Assembly (NCBI RefSeq): GCF_018320785.1
Contig: NC_054886.1
Span: forward strand, 32,223,732-32,287,731
Source: Cheilinus undulatus
Taxonomy: Eukaryota; Chordata; Actinopteri; Labriformes; Labridae
Reading direction: 5' to 3'
Length of the DNA: 64,000 nucleotides
Shown in pieces: positions 10,010-22,200 of this stretch (positions within the stretch are counted from its first letter, which is position 1; every line of letters begins with the position of its first letter). Position numbers and translations under genes: made by a program. The notes beneath the pieces were generated by a model. That model did no database searches and had not been told where the DNA came from. It saw only the letters and a list, made by a program, of their open reading frames with translations.

Positions 10010-11340
10010 ACAGTCATGTCAATTAAATAAAAACATACTTTAGGTAAAAACATGCGTAAATATTCAACCCCTTTAAAGTGACTGGCCTGATTAAACAGAG
10101 GTCCAGACAGGTGGTGCTAGTAGTCTCACTATTAGTGAAATGAGGATCACCTGAGTGCAGTGAATGTGTCTCAGTGACTGTAGTACAAAGACACCTGTGT
10201 CTGGAAGGTCCAACTACTGGTTAATCAATATTCCTGGCTACCATTACACTATGAAGACAAAAGAACACTCCAATAAACTCAGAGAAAAGGTTATTGAAAA
10301 GTATAAATCAGGGGATGTATACAAGGCTCTGAACATCCCCAAAAATTCAGTTAAATCCATCATCAAGAGATGAGGGAATACGGCACATGTGTAAATCTGC
10401 CTAGATCAGACCATCCTCACAAACTGAGAACATTTTCACTTTCTGTGTTAGATTTCAGTTTAGTTTTTATTTTGCAAAAATGCTTCGCGTTAGTTTAGTT
10501 TTATTAGTTTTAGTTTTTACGAAAAGATGTTGAGGCTGAGTGAGCATCATGCATTTTTAAAAACACATTCAAACAGGCTACTCTTCACTTATTTTATTCA
10601 GGCTACTTAATGATAATGTTTGAATACAACCTCAGACATAAAACTACAATTGTATAAAGTCTTAACCAATCAATTCAGGCAATTTTACACTTTCCAGACT
10701 TGGGTGTAGGTGCCAGTCAGTACGGTTGTGTCAAAGACTAAAACTAAGGATATTTTGTCTCTTTTTTAAATTTTATTTTAGTTAGTTTTCTAAGCATACT
10801 ATACAGTTTTAGGTTTTTTTTTTTTTTTGTAAAGCTTAGTTTTTATTTCGTTTCAGTTAACTATAAAGACTTTTGAATTTTAGTTTTAGTTATTTAGTTA
10901 GTTTTAGTTAACTATAAAACCTTGGTAGAGGGTAAAATTTATGCAGCAAAATATAGGGAAATCCCGGAGGAAAATCTTACTCAGTCTGTAAGAGAACTAG
11001 CAAGGGAGATTTATTTTCCAGTAAGCCGAACGAGCCGAAGCATACAGAGAAAGCTACACGAAAATAGTTTAAAGACAACAAAGGGTATGTTCTGGAGTGG
11101 CTGAGTCAAAACAACCCAAGGGGCATGTGGGAGACTCCGTGGTCAAGTGGAAGAAAGAGGCCAAACACTGCACATCCCCACTGTAAAGCATGGTGGTGGC
11201 AGCATCATGCTGTGGGGATGCTTCCCAACAGTCAGCCCTAGAAGGCGGGTAAAATGAATGCTTATGCAGTCACTAATTTTACATTTCGTGATTTTATTCA
11301 ATTAAAATTACTTTGAAGAAATCTGTTTTCACATTGACAT
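10010..11340 (+). pseudogene. Tc1-like transposase pseudogene split by an insertion
   Basis: At 10,250-10,373 the frame reads MKTKEHSNKLREKVIEKYKS and continues to a Tc1 helix-turn-helix ending in VKSIIKR. Downstream, 11,170-11,230 encodes [14 protein letters not shown], the central DDE-transposase block. The two are separated by about 480 bp of TTTTAGTTTTAGTT-type repeat (10,440-10,920) and stops. Non-functional relic. Confidence 0.75.
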
Positions 11341-12049
11341 TAGAGTTTTTTATTTTATTATATCCTCCTGAGACCAGAGCTTTTGTTTTTACTGATTTTT
11401 TTGTTTCTCCCACTCAGTTAGGATTGGGAATTGATTAGTAAACCTAGACCCAAGCGGCAACCTTTGGTCCTGAAAAATGAAGCCAATGTGGAAGTGCAAA
11501 AAATTGCTATACCACGAATGTCCACTTGAGGCTGGCTGCAGGAACACCGGAAGTCCCATCTGGACACATGTTAAACAGCCGGTTTTGACACTAGAAACAC
11601 CAAACGTGTCTCATTAGCTAGTGTCTTATTGTGCTCCCACTGTACGGGGGGTGAATATTTTTGTACCATGATTGTTTGGATTATATTTAGGATGAAAGCT
11701 GATTGGCGCGTCTCATTTGATTGACAGATAGCTCGGTAGGCAGATTTTCCCTTTCTGTCAACCGGAATGCTAGCTAGCAGGCTGATGGGAAGTTGCACTT
11801 AGTGGGCGGGCCGTTAGGTTGATCCAAAGTTCGATTGAGACCGTGATTTCAATATGGAAGCCTCCACGGATTGGCTTCAAGAGCCATTTGAGTTCGCCTA
11901 TTGTAAGCAGATGACTGACATCACACGGGGTTAGTCCAATTCTTTCTACAGTCTATGCCTAGGCCCTGTCTGTGAACAGGAAGTAGTTTTGACCAAAATA
12001 TGGTGTCTGCATAAGACAAACAGCTTGCAAAATTCCATGAAATTTCAGG

Positions 12050-12400
12050 AAAATTTTGAAGGAAATTCACTACCTAAATGTCCAATCAAATTTCTAAAAC
12101 CAAAAAGTAAAATATTTCCAAATACCCCTTAAGAAAATTCCTGAAAATTTTAGGCAAATTCCCTAAAACTGAAAAGCAAATTCCACCAAAAATTTCAAAG
12201 CAAAGTCATAGAAATGTACAAATAAATTCTGTTTAAGGTCCATGGAAAAGTTCCCCAAAAATCTCCCAAACATCTTAACAAAGTCCCTAAAAATTTCAGG
12301 AAAATTCAGGAGAACTTCAGAGGAAATTAACCAACCAAAGTTTCATTCAAATTCCCAAAACTTTGAAATAATTTCTTAAATTCTCTAACCTTGCAAAACA
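12050..12400. repeat. Degenerate AAATTCC(C/A)AAA-type repeat
   Basis: Loose tandem of AAATTCCNNAAA units, the reverse complement of the units in 28,740-29,960. No coding content. Confidence 0.5.
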
Positions 12401-12572
12401 GATGGATACGCCCGTCTCCTTGTTTTTCACTGGCGAATCCATCTTGCAAAGCTCCCATCTGAACCGTTTGGGCCCTGTTAGAAAGTGACAGGACTAATTA
12501 GTAACGAGGGGCAGTACTTTCAGGTGCAGCAGAGTCGTGACGTAAACAAGCAGCAACAAGAGCTGGTGTACT

Positions 12573-13163
12573 TATAGAGTGGTGCAGTCGTGACGTAATC
12601 TTGTAGGCAAACCCGGAAGTTAGCGTAGCATGGGTTCCCTCGTCTTTGAGCCTATGGGATTTTTCAATGGGTTAATAAGCTGTGTCCAATAAAAGTTTAT
12701 GAAACTTTCACGTTTTATTCATAAAGATAATCTTCATAAACTGATAACATAAGAATCGTATCTGGTTCGTTCTGACTGTCGAAAGAAAAAAGCTAATGTC
12801 ATGCTATATTGAACTACAACACGGTCAACTGAATTTACGTCATCACAGGCGGATACAACGGAACAGCTCAGCTGCTGCGCTTCGGATGATGACGTACGTA
12901 GTCCTTGTTAGCTATCTTTTAGCAACCACCTTTATTAAGACGTAAAAAGATACACAATTCAAAGGTGGGGCAGGTTTCAGATGTATTTTATGTCGTAGGA
13001 TAAAACGTTAAACTCTCCTGATCTTGGGTTCACCACAGACCTTATTTCAGGCATTTAACCGAAAACGCATTCAAAATTCCCATAGACTTTCAGACGAGGG
13101 AACCGGAAGTGCAAAAATGCTAACTCACTTCCGCATTTTAGGACTCATTCCTGCGCCACTCTA
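12573..13163. mobile_element. MITE, uninterrupted copy
   Basis: A 590-bp element with imperfect inverted ends TAGAGTGGTGCAG / CTGCGCCACTCTA, compatible with a TA target. It is closely similar to the two halves at 3,063-3,514 and 4,691-4,772. No open reading frame of note. Confidence 0.7.
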
Positions 13164-14100
13164 GAGGAAGAGATTAGCGTGGATGCTGCTAAAGCGCCAG
13201 TTTTATCAGAACTTGACAACATTTCTCTGTTAAAAGAAGAACGAAGAACAGCAGTGAGTTGTTTTCTTTTCAAAAACGACAAAAGTCAAGTACTTACATG
13301 TCTATAGTCGCCATGTTTCACGTTATTCCCCAGTAGCTGCGCACACGCAGCTCGATAGCGGCTACGTCACGTGTTTTGTTGCTCTGATTGGCCCGTAGAG
13401 TGTGAAAGACAGAACGTTCACCCAATCACACTCCGAGTTTTTTTTTCAAATCCTCTGCTTTTTCTCAAACGTTTCCTTTTGAAGCTTTCCCATATGGATG
13501 CATGAAACAAAACCATCTGGCGTGTCAGGTTACAAATTCTCCTGAAAGTACTAAAAATAAAAAAATCAAAGCACCCACCTAGAAAATTCCTAAAAAGGAA
13601 AGGAAATTCTGTAGACATCCCAAGCAAATTATCTAAAAAAAAATCTAATAGCAGAGTTTATTCCAAATTTTTAAGGAAAGCCAAAATGTGACCTCATGTG
13701 CATGCAGGGTCTCAGGAGGATATTGACCATGACTGATTATAAAATCAATAAAAGTGCCAAACATCCAAGAGGTTTAACATTTTTTGGCACTGTTTTTTTC
13801 AGCACTGTAAATACTGTTTTAGCCTACTGTACTAGCCTACAACTACTACCAACACTGTAATTACAGCTGGCTCCCCCTCTGAAAATCTCAGCTGTAATCC
13901 TACATGTACAACAAACAACGTCTAACCTCAGGGTAGAGCTTCTACGGTGTCATTTCTGTTCAAACTGCTCATTTCCCGCCACCATGCCTTGTTCTAGGAC
14001 AGTTTATCAACCGGTACTTAGCTAGTACACCATCATTTACTGTATCTACAGTGATAGGAGGGGAAACCACAGGTTTCTGGTGGAGCTTTTTCACTTTCTG
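13164..14100. other. Unassigned flank upstream of the CpG-rich region
   Basis: Contains GCTACGTCACGTG and CCAAT-type boxes near 13,360-13,430 (ATTGG, CCAATCA). No exon recognised; it could be regulatory or the remains of a repeat. Confidence 0.25.
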
Positions 14101-15120
14101 TCCTGCTGGAACAAACCTGAATGTCCCCGTCGGGTTCAGGCGCGGGTATGGGCGCGTGCGCACGGGTTCACTCGTGTCCTGCCCTTGTGCTATGATCCGG
14201 CGCGTGGACAGAGACACACTGCATCTCTCACACACTCCAACACACACACACAGAAGGAGAGAGAGAGAGAAAGAGAGAGAGGAGGCGGAAACCTCCATCT
14301 GCCCTGCTCGGTGACCGACCCGTCATCCTCGGGCTCGGAGAAGAGACGGATCATCTCCTCAGCGTTTGGTCCTCACCGTGGATGAGGAGACCGGAGGAGA
14401 GACCGAGGAGGTGACAAAGGAAGGGGGAAAAAGGAGGGAATTTATCATGGAGAAAATCTATAGTCTATATATAGGCTATGCCCCGGACTGCACCACCACC
14501 ACCGCCACTGCCGCCGCCACCTGCCCTCCTGGTACCGGTAAGTCACGGAGAAGAGACGGGCTGGGAGGGAACGATGAGTCGGGGAGCGGGGTGATGTCCG
14601 GGTATCGATGCTAACTGACCCATAAAAATGACTTCTGAGGTCTTGTGAGGTCGGGTTACCGTTCAGCCATGTTGCAGGAGACCGAGAGGGAGGGAGGAGG
14701 GCGCGAGGAGATGGGGGGGTGGGGGGTAACGACTGGGCTCTTGACACCTGCCCTCGTTTCCGGGGAGGAAACAACCTTTTTAAAAATGTCTAATTTAACG
14801 GTAGAAGAGAGAGAACACCACCATCCCACTCCGGGAAATGACTTTCTGACTCGGTGTGTCGGGGAGTCTGAGTGCCGTTCAGCCATGTTGCAGGGGGAGG
14901 GAGAGATAACTAGCTAACGGCCGGGCTCCGGGGGCTTTGACACCGACCGACACTGAGGGGAAGAGAGGGGGGTTAGGGAAGAACTGGTGCCCGGTCATGT
15001 CGCTCCCTGGTGGGATGCGGATGCGGCAGCGCAGCGGTAGCCCGTACCGTGTCGCCTAGAGACGGAGGCAGGAGGCTGAACGAAACGGGGTCGACGGGGG
15101 TAGCGAGTGAACCGAGGCGA
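14100..15120 (+). promoter_or_regulatory. CpG-rich promoter-like region
   Basis: This is the densest CpG stretch of the window (for example GGCGCGGGTATGGGCGCGTG near 14,140), with a purine-rich (GA)n tract at 14,255-14,285 and C-rich blocks to 15,120. It sits just upstream of the ZNF827-like exons and holds a strong donor, CCG|GTAAGT, at 14,537/14,538. The likely role is promoter plus first exon. Confidence 0.6.
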
Positions 15121-16219
15121 GGATAAAGCTTTCATTATTTTTACGTAATAAAAATAGCGAATTTATTATATAATTAACACCTTTTTACACCATTATTACA
15201 CCTAAATACGTACATACTAATTTTTTAATTTTTTTAAATCTATTTTAAACATGACCCTCAAGCTCCTGTACCTGTTTGAATTACTGTAATATTTGTGTTT
15301 CAGATTTTTTTTTCAGTTGGCACGTAATAACATAGTGAAGACATTTATTGTATTTTAGTACGTTTTTCTTTTCATTAAAAAAAAATTGTCTCCAAAACTA
15401 GTCTACTTCATTAAATTATTTCAATTATTCATCCAGCATTTGATTTTGAAATCTACATATCTTTACACAATTTAATGATTTAAAAAATAAATATATGAAA
15501 AATAAGAATTTATTTTTATGTCAAGTGAATTGAATTTATATATTTCAATTCATATTATTATTTATTTAAATTTCGAATATTATTTCGAAATTAAATTCTT
15601 TTTAAAATGTACTGTAATAAATATGTTTTTTTATTATTAGAATCTTTGCCCTCAAGTGATCAGTTTGCTAAAAAAAAAATTTAATCCAGAATTTTTTCTT
15701 TCAGCACTTATTTACAAGGTTGAGACTTTTATGATATTTAAATTCATTAAAATATATTTTACATCTATGCAACATAGCCCTCAAACTAGTCTCGTTACAT
15801 TAATTATGGTTATTTTTTTCAAATTTATGTTTGTATCTGACACTTATTTTCACAGTTCAGTCATTTAAAATATAATATAATATTTCACAGCATTACTCTC
15901 AACTAGTCTACTTGTTTGAATTATTTTAATTGTTATTTTATTGTATTTGACATCTATTTACACAATTTAATCATCTTATTTAAAAATTATATATTTAGAT
16001 TAATTTCAATTAATTTTGATTTAATGTATTTTTTTTTCGTAAATTCAGAATTATTATTTGTAATTTAAACTTATTACCATACTTGAAACATTTAAAAAAT
16101 ATTAATTATTTAAAAAATCCTTTAATAGTTGAAACATTGACCTAAAAATGTGTCCACTTGTTTAAATTAGTGGTATTTTTTTATTTGTAATTGACCCCTT
16201 TTTCCATAGTTTAATCTCT

Positions 16220-16299
<80 letters not shown>

Positions 16300-19200
16300 T
16301 TACATTTTTCAACATTGCACTTAATCTAGTCTTAGTTTGTAGATGGCGTTTTTTTTTAATTGTCCCATAGTTTTAATTTTTTAAATTAAGAAATGTTTTG
16401 GGCATGTAGACATGTTCTTAATACAGATTTTACAATTTTCTGTACTTTTAAATTTTCTTAAATTTTCTCAAATTTTCTAAATTTTTCTTAAATTTTCTTA
16501 AAATATTTCAAATGCTTGATTTTTTAAAATCTGATTTCTTAAAATTCATTTATTTGATTTTTTTAATGCACTGATTTTAATTTTCATTTGAATATTCTTA
16601 ACAAAAATTATGTTATTTTGGGCTTTCTGTTGACAGAAATTAAACTGACATCCTTTTATCACCATTAATTTAAATTGCACAATTCAAACCTATATTTCAA
16701 AGTGGTTAGAGGTGTCAAACGTTTCCATAATGTTACCTGATTTTAGTTTGTAAATGGTGAAAAGAATGGGACCTAGGATCGAACCCTGAGGGACCCCGCA
16801 TGATAGACTGTCGATCGTCTGTAGAGGGAGTGGGATTGTTAAGTTCTTTTTTAAAAAAGAGGTGCGCCAGTTTAGGGTGACACTTCCAACACCAACTCCC
16901 CTATCTCTAAATACCAGTAGTCAGATATTTTTACAGATATATTTCCATTTTTAACCCTTGAATGCATTTAGTTTGTATGTGCCCCGTGGTTGATATTTAC
17001 AGTAATTTTAAAATTTTTGTATATTTTAACTCTGTTTTGATTAATTGTTTGATTTTTTCATTCTTTGATGCATGCTTAGACTTCTTTTTTCAGTTATTGA
17101 TTTTATCACAATAACCATATATTCCTTTTTATTATAGTATGTATAATTAGAATAATATTCATTTAAATGTATATGTTGTTAGAACATTGTTGATTGTCCT
17201 CCTGTAACTATTAGTGTTCAAATATTATTTTTAATCAAATAATGAATTTTTATCCCATAGTTGTTTGTTTATATTTTTGACCCCAGCAGAGTTATATACA
17301 GAATATTATGATTGAAGTTTCTCACAGGTGGTTGATGCTGATGTCACAAATATAATATTTTATTTCATCATCCTGGCAGAGCAGAGCTCAGGACCAGCTG
17401 ATGGCAGGTGGAAGTGGTTATTGATGATTATTGATCATGACTGATGATTGTTCGTTGGCGGGAAGGTCAGGCCAGGAGAGACACAGCAGGGTCTGTTACC
17501 ATGGCGATAACACAAAATGATTTATCCCCTTATTATTGGGGCCATATGCCTTCAATAATTAATTCATTCACAGATTCACTTTGTTCATCTTTTCTTCTTC
17601 TTCTCCCCTCCATCCCCTCCTCCCTTCATCTCCCTTCTCTCTCTCTCTCCGTCCTCTTCTGTCCTCGCTCGCCCTTCATCCTCACTGCTCCTGTCTCTCT
17701 CTCCTCTCTCATCCATCTTCTCTCCCCTCTTCCTCCTCCTCTCCCTCCATCCGTCTGCTCTCTCCCTCTCTTTCAGGTCAATGAGAGGCAGCAACAGCTC
17801 AGTCCGAACAGAAAATCCTCCCTCCCTGGTTTCTCCTTCACCTCGATCGCCCCTCTTTTCTCTCTCTCTACCATGTTCTCCTCACTTCCATATGTTAACA
17901 AACACACTCGTCTTATTTTAGCATCTCTGCCTTCCTCCTCCTCCTCCTCCTCCTCCTTCTCCTTCTCTCTTGCCCTCCTCTCTTCTGAGTTTTGACTCCC
18001 TCTCTTTTCTCACACACTGGAAAATGAAGCGTGGGTCGAGTGTGTTGCAGCCTCCCTCTGATGCAGCCAAACGCCACACAAACGCTCACGCAGACACACA
18101 CTCTGGCGCTGGTGGCGATGCCGGCGCGCTGAGTGTGCCTGACACACATGCTGAGCTCACAGCGGACGCACACGCCACAGGTTCGAGCCCCTTCCCAGCA
18201 GCCACTTCTCTCTTTAGCCCTGATGTCAGCAGCAAGATGGCGTCCGACCTCCTCATCAGGCTGTCAGGTACCGCAAATAAAATATTATACAGAGCCTATA
18301 AAAAATATTACACTCTTTGGATGTTTTACCCTTTTATTGATTTTATAATTCAAACATGGTCTAAATAATTTGACTTTTTCTCCTTAATGTAAATGTAAAT
18401 GTAAATTAAATAAAAATCTGTAATGTCAAATAAGTGACAAGTCAAGTTAGTATTTAGTAGAGCCACCTTTAGCTGCAATCACCCTCTACATTTAAAAGCC
18501 TTCCAGGGCTGTCTGCTGAGAAGCATCCCCACAGTGTGATGCCACCACCATGCTTTACAGTTGGGATGGTGTGTCCGTGGGGGTGTGTTGTGTTTGTTGT
18601 CCAAAAAACTCCATTTTGGCCTCATTAGACCAAAGAACTTTCTTCCTCTTGACCATGGAGTGTCCCACATGCCTTTTGGAGATTTAATTTGAGTTTTCTT
18701 CAACAGTAGCTTTCTCTTTGTCACTCTCCCATAAAGCTTTAACTGGTGTCCACATACTTTTGTCCAGTCAGAGTCCAAACATCTTCTCATGCAGAGTTGA
18801 GTGCACTTATCAGATGTAATATGAACTCTACTCTAATCTAATCTCACCTAGCTCCAATCAGATCACTCTACCACAGCTCCATTGCATTTTTCTCTATCCA
18901 TCCTCAGAGGCCACCCAGAAGGCCCAGATGCATCCTGGGAGGAGGGTGGAGGCAGAGCCTCAGAGGCGTGAAGCCCTACCGGAGGCGCGTGGCGGTCAGC
19001 AGGACGAGCCGGGCCTCGCCCTCTCACCCGACGGACCTGGGGCAAGTCCTGAGCCGCCATCTCTGTCACACACACCTGACGGCAACACGACCACGGACAC
19101 GCTGGCGTCCGATATGCTGAGGAAGCTCGCAGGTATGGCTGTCGTGATGTCACAGTTTCCATTCCATGAGTTTTAAATCCACTCAAACTTGGTTATTTAA

Positions 19201-22200
19201 ATTATCAAACAGTAAGAAGGATTTTAAAAAACTACACATACTTCATAAAACAGGTGCAAAAGAGAGGAATAAAACTGTCTAAATAATAAAAAACTTTGGC
19301 ACACTTCAGTGCTGAAACACTGCCAATGTTTGAGTACTATTTAGACAGTGTGCCAGAGCTTACCTGCAACTTTGGATAACAAAAACAAGAAATTACTAAA
19401 TATTTAGTGCCAAGAACTTCTATTTTTGTAGCTGTGGTATCATAACAGGTCTTAATGTTTGAATGTACTAGTATGGTGTGAAAGTTTAAAATTCTGGTGT
19501 TGTGTTGACTTTTGTTTCCATGAAATTAAAACAGCAGTCAGTTTGTTGTCTTTAAGACCCCAGAACTACTTGGCAAAGTTTATGTTAAACCAGCGTTCAC
19601 TTTTCCAGTTTCGCCAGTAGACTTCTGCCTTCCTGTGTGGTATCCGGAACACAATGTGCTAATTATTTTCCTTCACTCAAAGAAACATCACCAAAGGACC
19701 TGAAAACTTCAACCTTGAAAAAGACGAGTGAGATCAGTTTCTCCTCCATCATTGCTGTTGGCAGAGTTGGTTTCATAAGTCCCACCCTTTCTTGATTTTG
19801 ATTGGAGGAGGAAATGTCATTGACAAGCACAGTCCTTTCCTAAAGTTTGACAGTTGTAACTGAGAGTGCTGAGAGCGTGGCGGCTAAAAACAGCTGACAC
19901 CGGGAGCTTTAGTGCTTAGGGTGCTAAAGGTTTTAACACACTGACTCAGACAGTGTAATCCTTGGAACCTTGCACACCAAACTCGATGCATTTATTTTCT
20001 ATTCAATGCAAAAATTCCTAGTACGTAGTAATTGTCTCATACTTTTGGGGTAAAAAAGGGAATGATTGTGTGGCTCTTTCACCCTGTGAAAAGTAAAAAT
20101 CAAACACTGGATTTTAAGTTATTTGCACAGGCTTGTGTGTCACGGCACCGTGCCAAGTGAAAGGGAAGGAACGGAAAATTTTCAGTTCAGTCTTTCTTAT
20201 GTGGATGCAAGTACAAAATTTTTTATCTACAGTCTTGAAATCCAAATTATTATACATTATATCCATTATACATGGAACAGTACGGTGTCTTAAGTGAAGT
20301 TTCAGTGCAAGAGTGAGAGAGTGAGAAGGGAGCTGCATCTGCTGCTCTGAATAGTATGGAGCTATTAGTGTTGCAAAACTATTTGCAAATGCGTACAAAG
20401 ATCTGAAAATGCGTAGCAAATGTGTGCACAAGTCTGCTGCTGTCCATCTGTGTGGTGCCTATAAGGAAGGCAGCCTTGCCTGTGAGCCTGCACTGAGGGC
20501 AACAAAACCCAGGGCTTTTACACTTACAGATGAGAGTGCACATTTGCAGATTGTGCACGGTAGAATTGTTGCATAAGTCACGTGTGTTTGACAGCCAATT
20601 GAGAGGCAGATTTTAGTTGTAACCGATGGTTTGTGAGTATTTTGACAACTTAAGCAAAGAAAGAAAAAAAAAACTGAACCAAATAAACTAAGTCCAAAAT
20701 TACAAATTAGTTTGCACATTTGCTGATTTGTGCACACATTTGTGGATCCGTGCATGCATTTGCAAATCTAACTACACATTTGCAGATTTGTGTACAGTTC
20801 TTTGTACACATTTGCAGATAGTTTTGCAACAATAATAGCTCCATAGAATAGTCAAGGACCTGTTTAACTCACTTGGCCAAATTAAAAAAAAACCCATAAA
20901 AATAAGTAATATTCCACAAAATATTATGACACCAAAGTTTTAAAGTCAGTCAGTTCATGTGCAAACACAATTCTCACAACATAAGATTGTATTTTTTTTT
21001 TAACATGCAGAAGTTTCAAACAGACAGTGTGCAAAGGCTTCAAGCATTGAAAGCACTGGAATACACTGGTATTCAAACAAATGGACATAGGCCCTTAAGA
21101 ACCTGGTTCTCTGTTATTCAAAAGCCAAAATCAAAACATTTGAGCTTATGGGGAGATAAGTTTATGGCCACAAGTGTCAAAAATTTGTCTTCAATTTGTT
21201 GTTTTGTTGTTTCTCTTGTCCCTCTCCTCTTCCTGCTTTCCTTCACCTTCTCCCCCTCCTACTAACCCGCTCCAACCCCAGTGCAACTTTGGCACAGATC
21301 TGTCAGCATGACTTTGGTTTCTGCTCCAGATTCCTGCCCCGTAAAGGGAAGGTTCATGTAATGGGGCTAAACACTGAAAGTGCTGAGCACATGGTGACTG
21401 ATGCTGATAAAAGGCCCCAACAGAGAGATTAGACCTGCCCTCTTTCTTTGACTTTGTTTATGATTTGGGCCTTCACAGTCAAAGATTAGATCTTCCCCTG
21501 CAATATAAGTTAAGCCAGTTCATCTTGAAATATATACCGTGGCATATTCCTCCCAAATAAGAGAAAAAGTATCGATAGTAGATATCAATAAAGACTTGGA
21601 TCACCATGGAGTCTCAATAATGGTTTTAATATCAATAAAAAACAATCCCCATCCCTAAGAATTACAATGTTCTTTCTGCAGATTGTCATGTTGAGTTTAC
21701 AGCCGTCAGATCGTTTGCAAGGTATAAAATTAACACAGATTTTCATCCAATCACAGAGCGTCAGGAAGTAAACGTCCACGCAGTCAGGATCAAAGAAGAA
21801 GAAGAGCCGATGGAAGTCGACACACTGGCCGTCCATGATCGACCAATCACTAAAGAGTTGACCTCGCTTCCCCCGATGGTGACCCACCATCACTTCAGCA
21901 TAAAAACAGAAGACCAGGTCCTCAGTGGGAACAAGATGGACGGGCAGTTACACCCCAGAGCCAAAATGTCTGACCAGTGTCTGCATGGCCTTAAACGAGA
22001 GGACACCTTTTACACCGGCTCTAAAACCGCCGACAGCCTCGCCACCGGAGCGAACAGGTTTCAGTTCAGAGTAAAAATGGAGGATCACAACGTCTCTGGA
22101 AACAAAGTGGAGGACCAGCTTCTACGTGGAGTCAAAATGGAGGAACGGCTTCTCCTCAAAGCAAAAGTTGCTGAAAAGCCTCCCTCTGCGGTCAAGATAA

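Noticed and set aside
17444..17995. 183-codon frame upstream of the ZNF827-like exons
   Set aside because: Mostly polypyrimidine tract; the apparent acceptor at 17,777 leads from the first exon to an immediate stop in phase.
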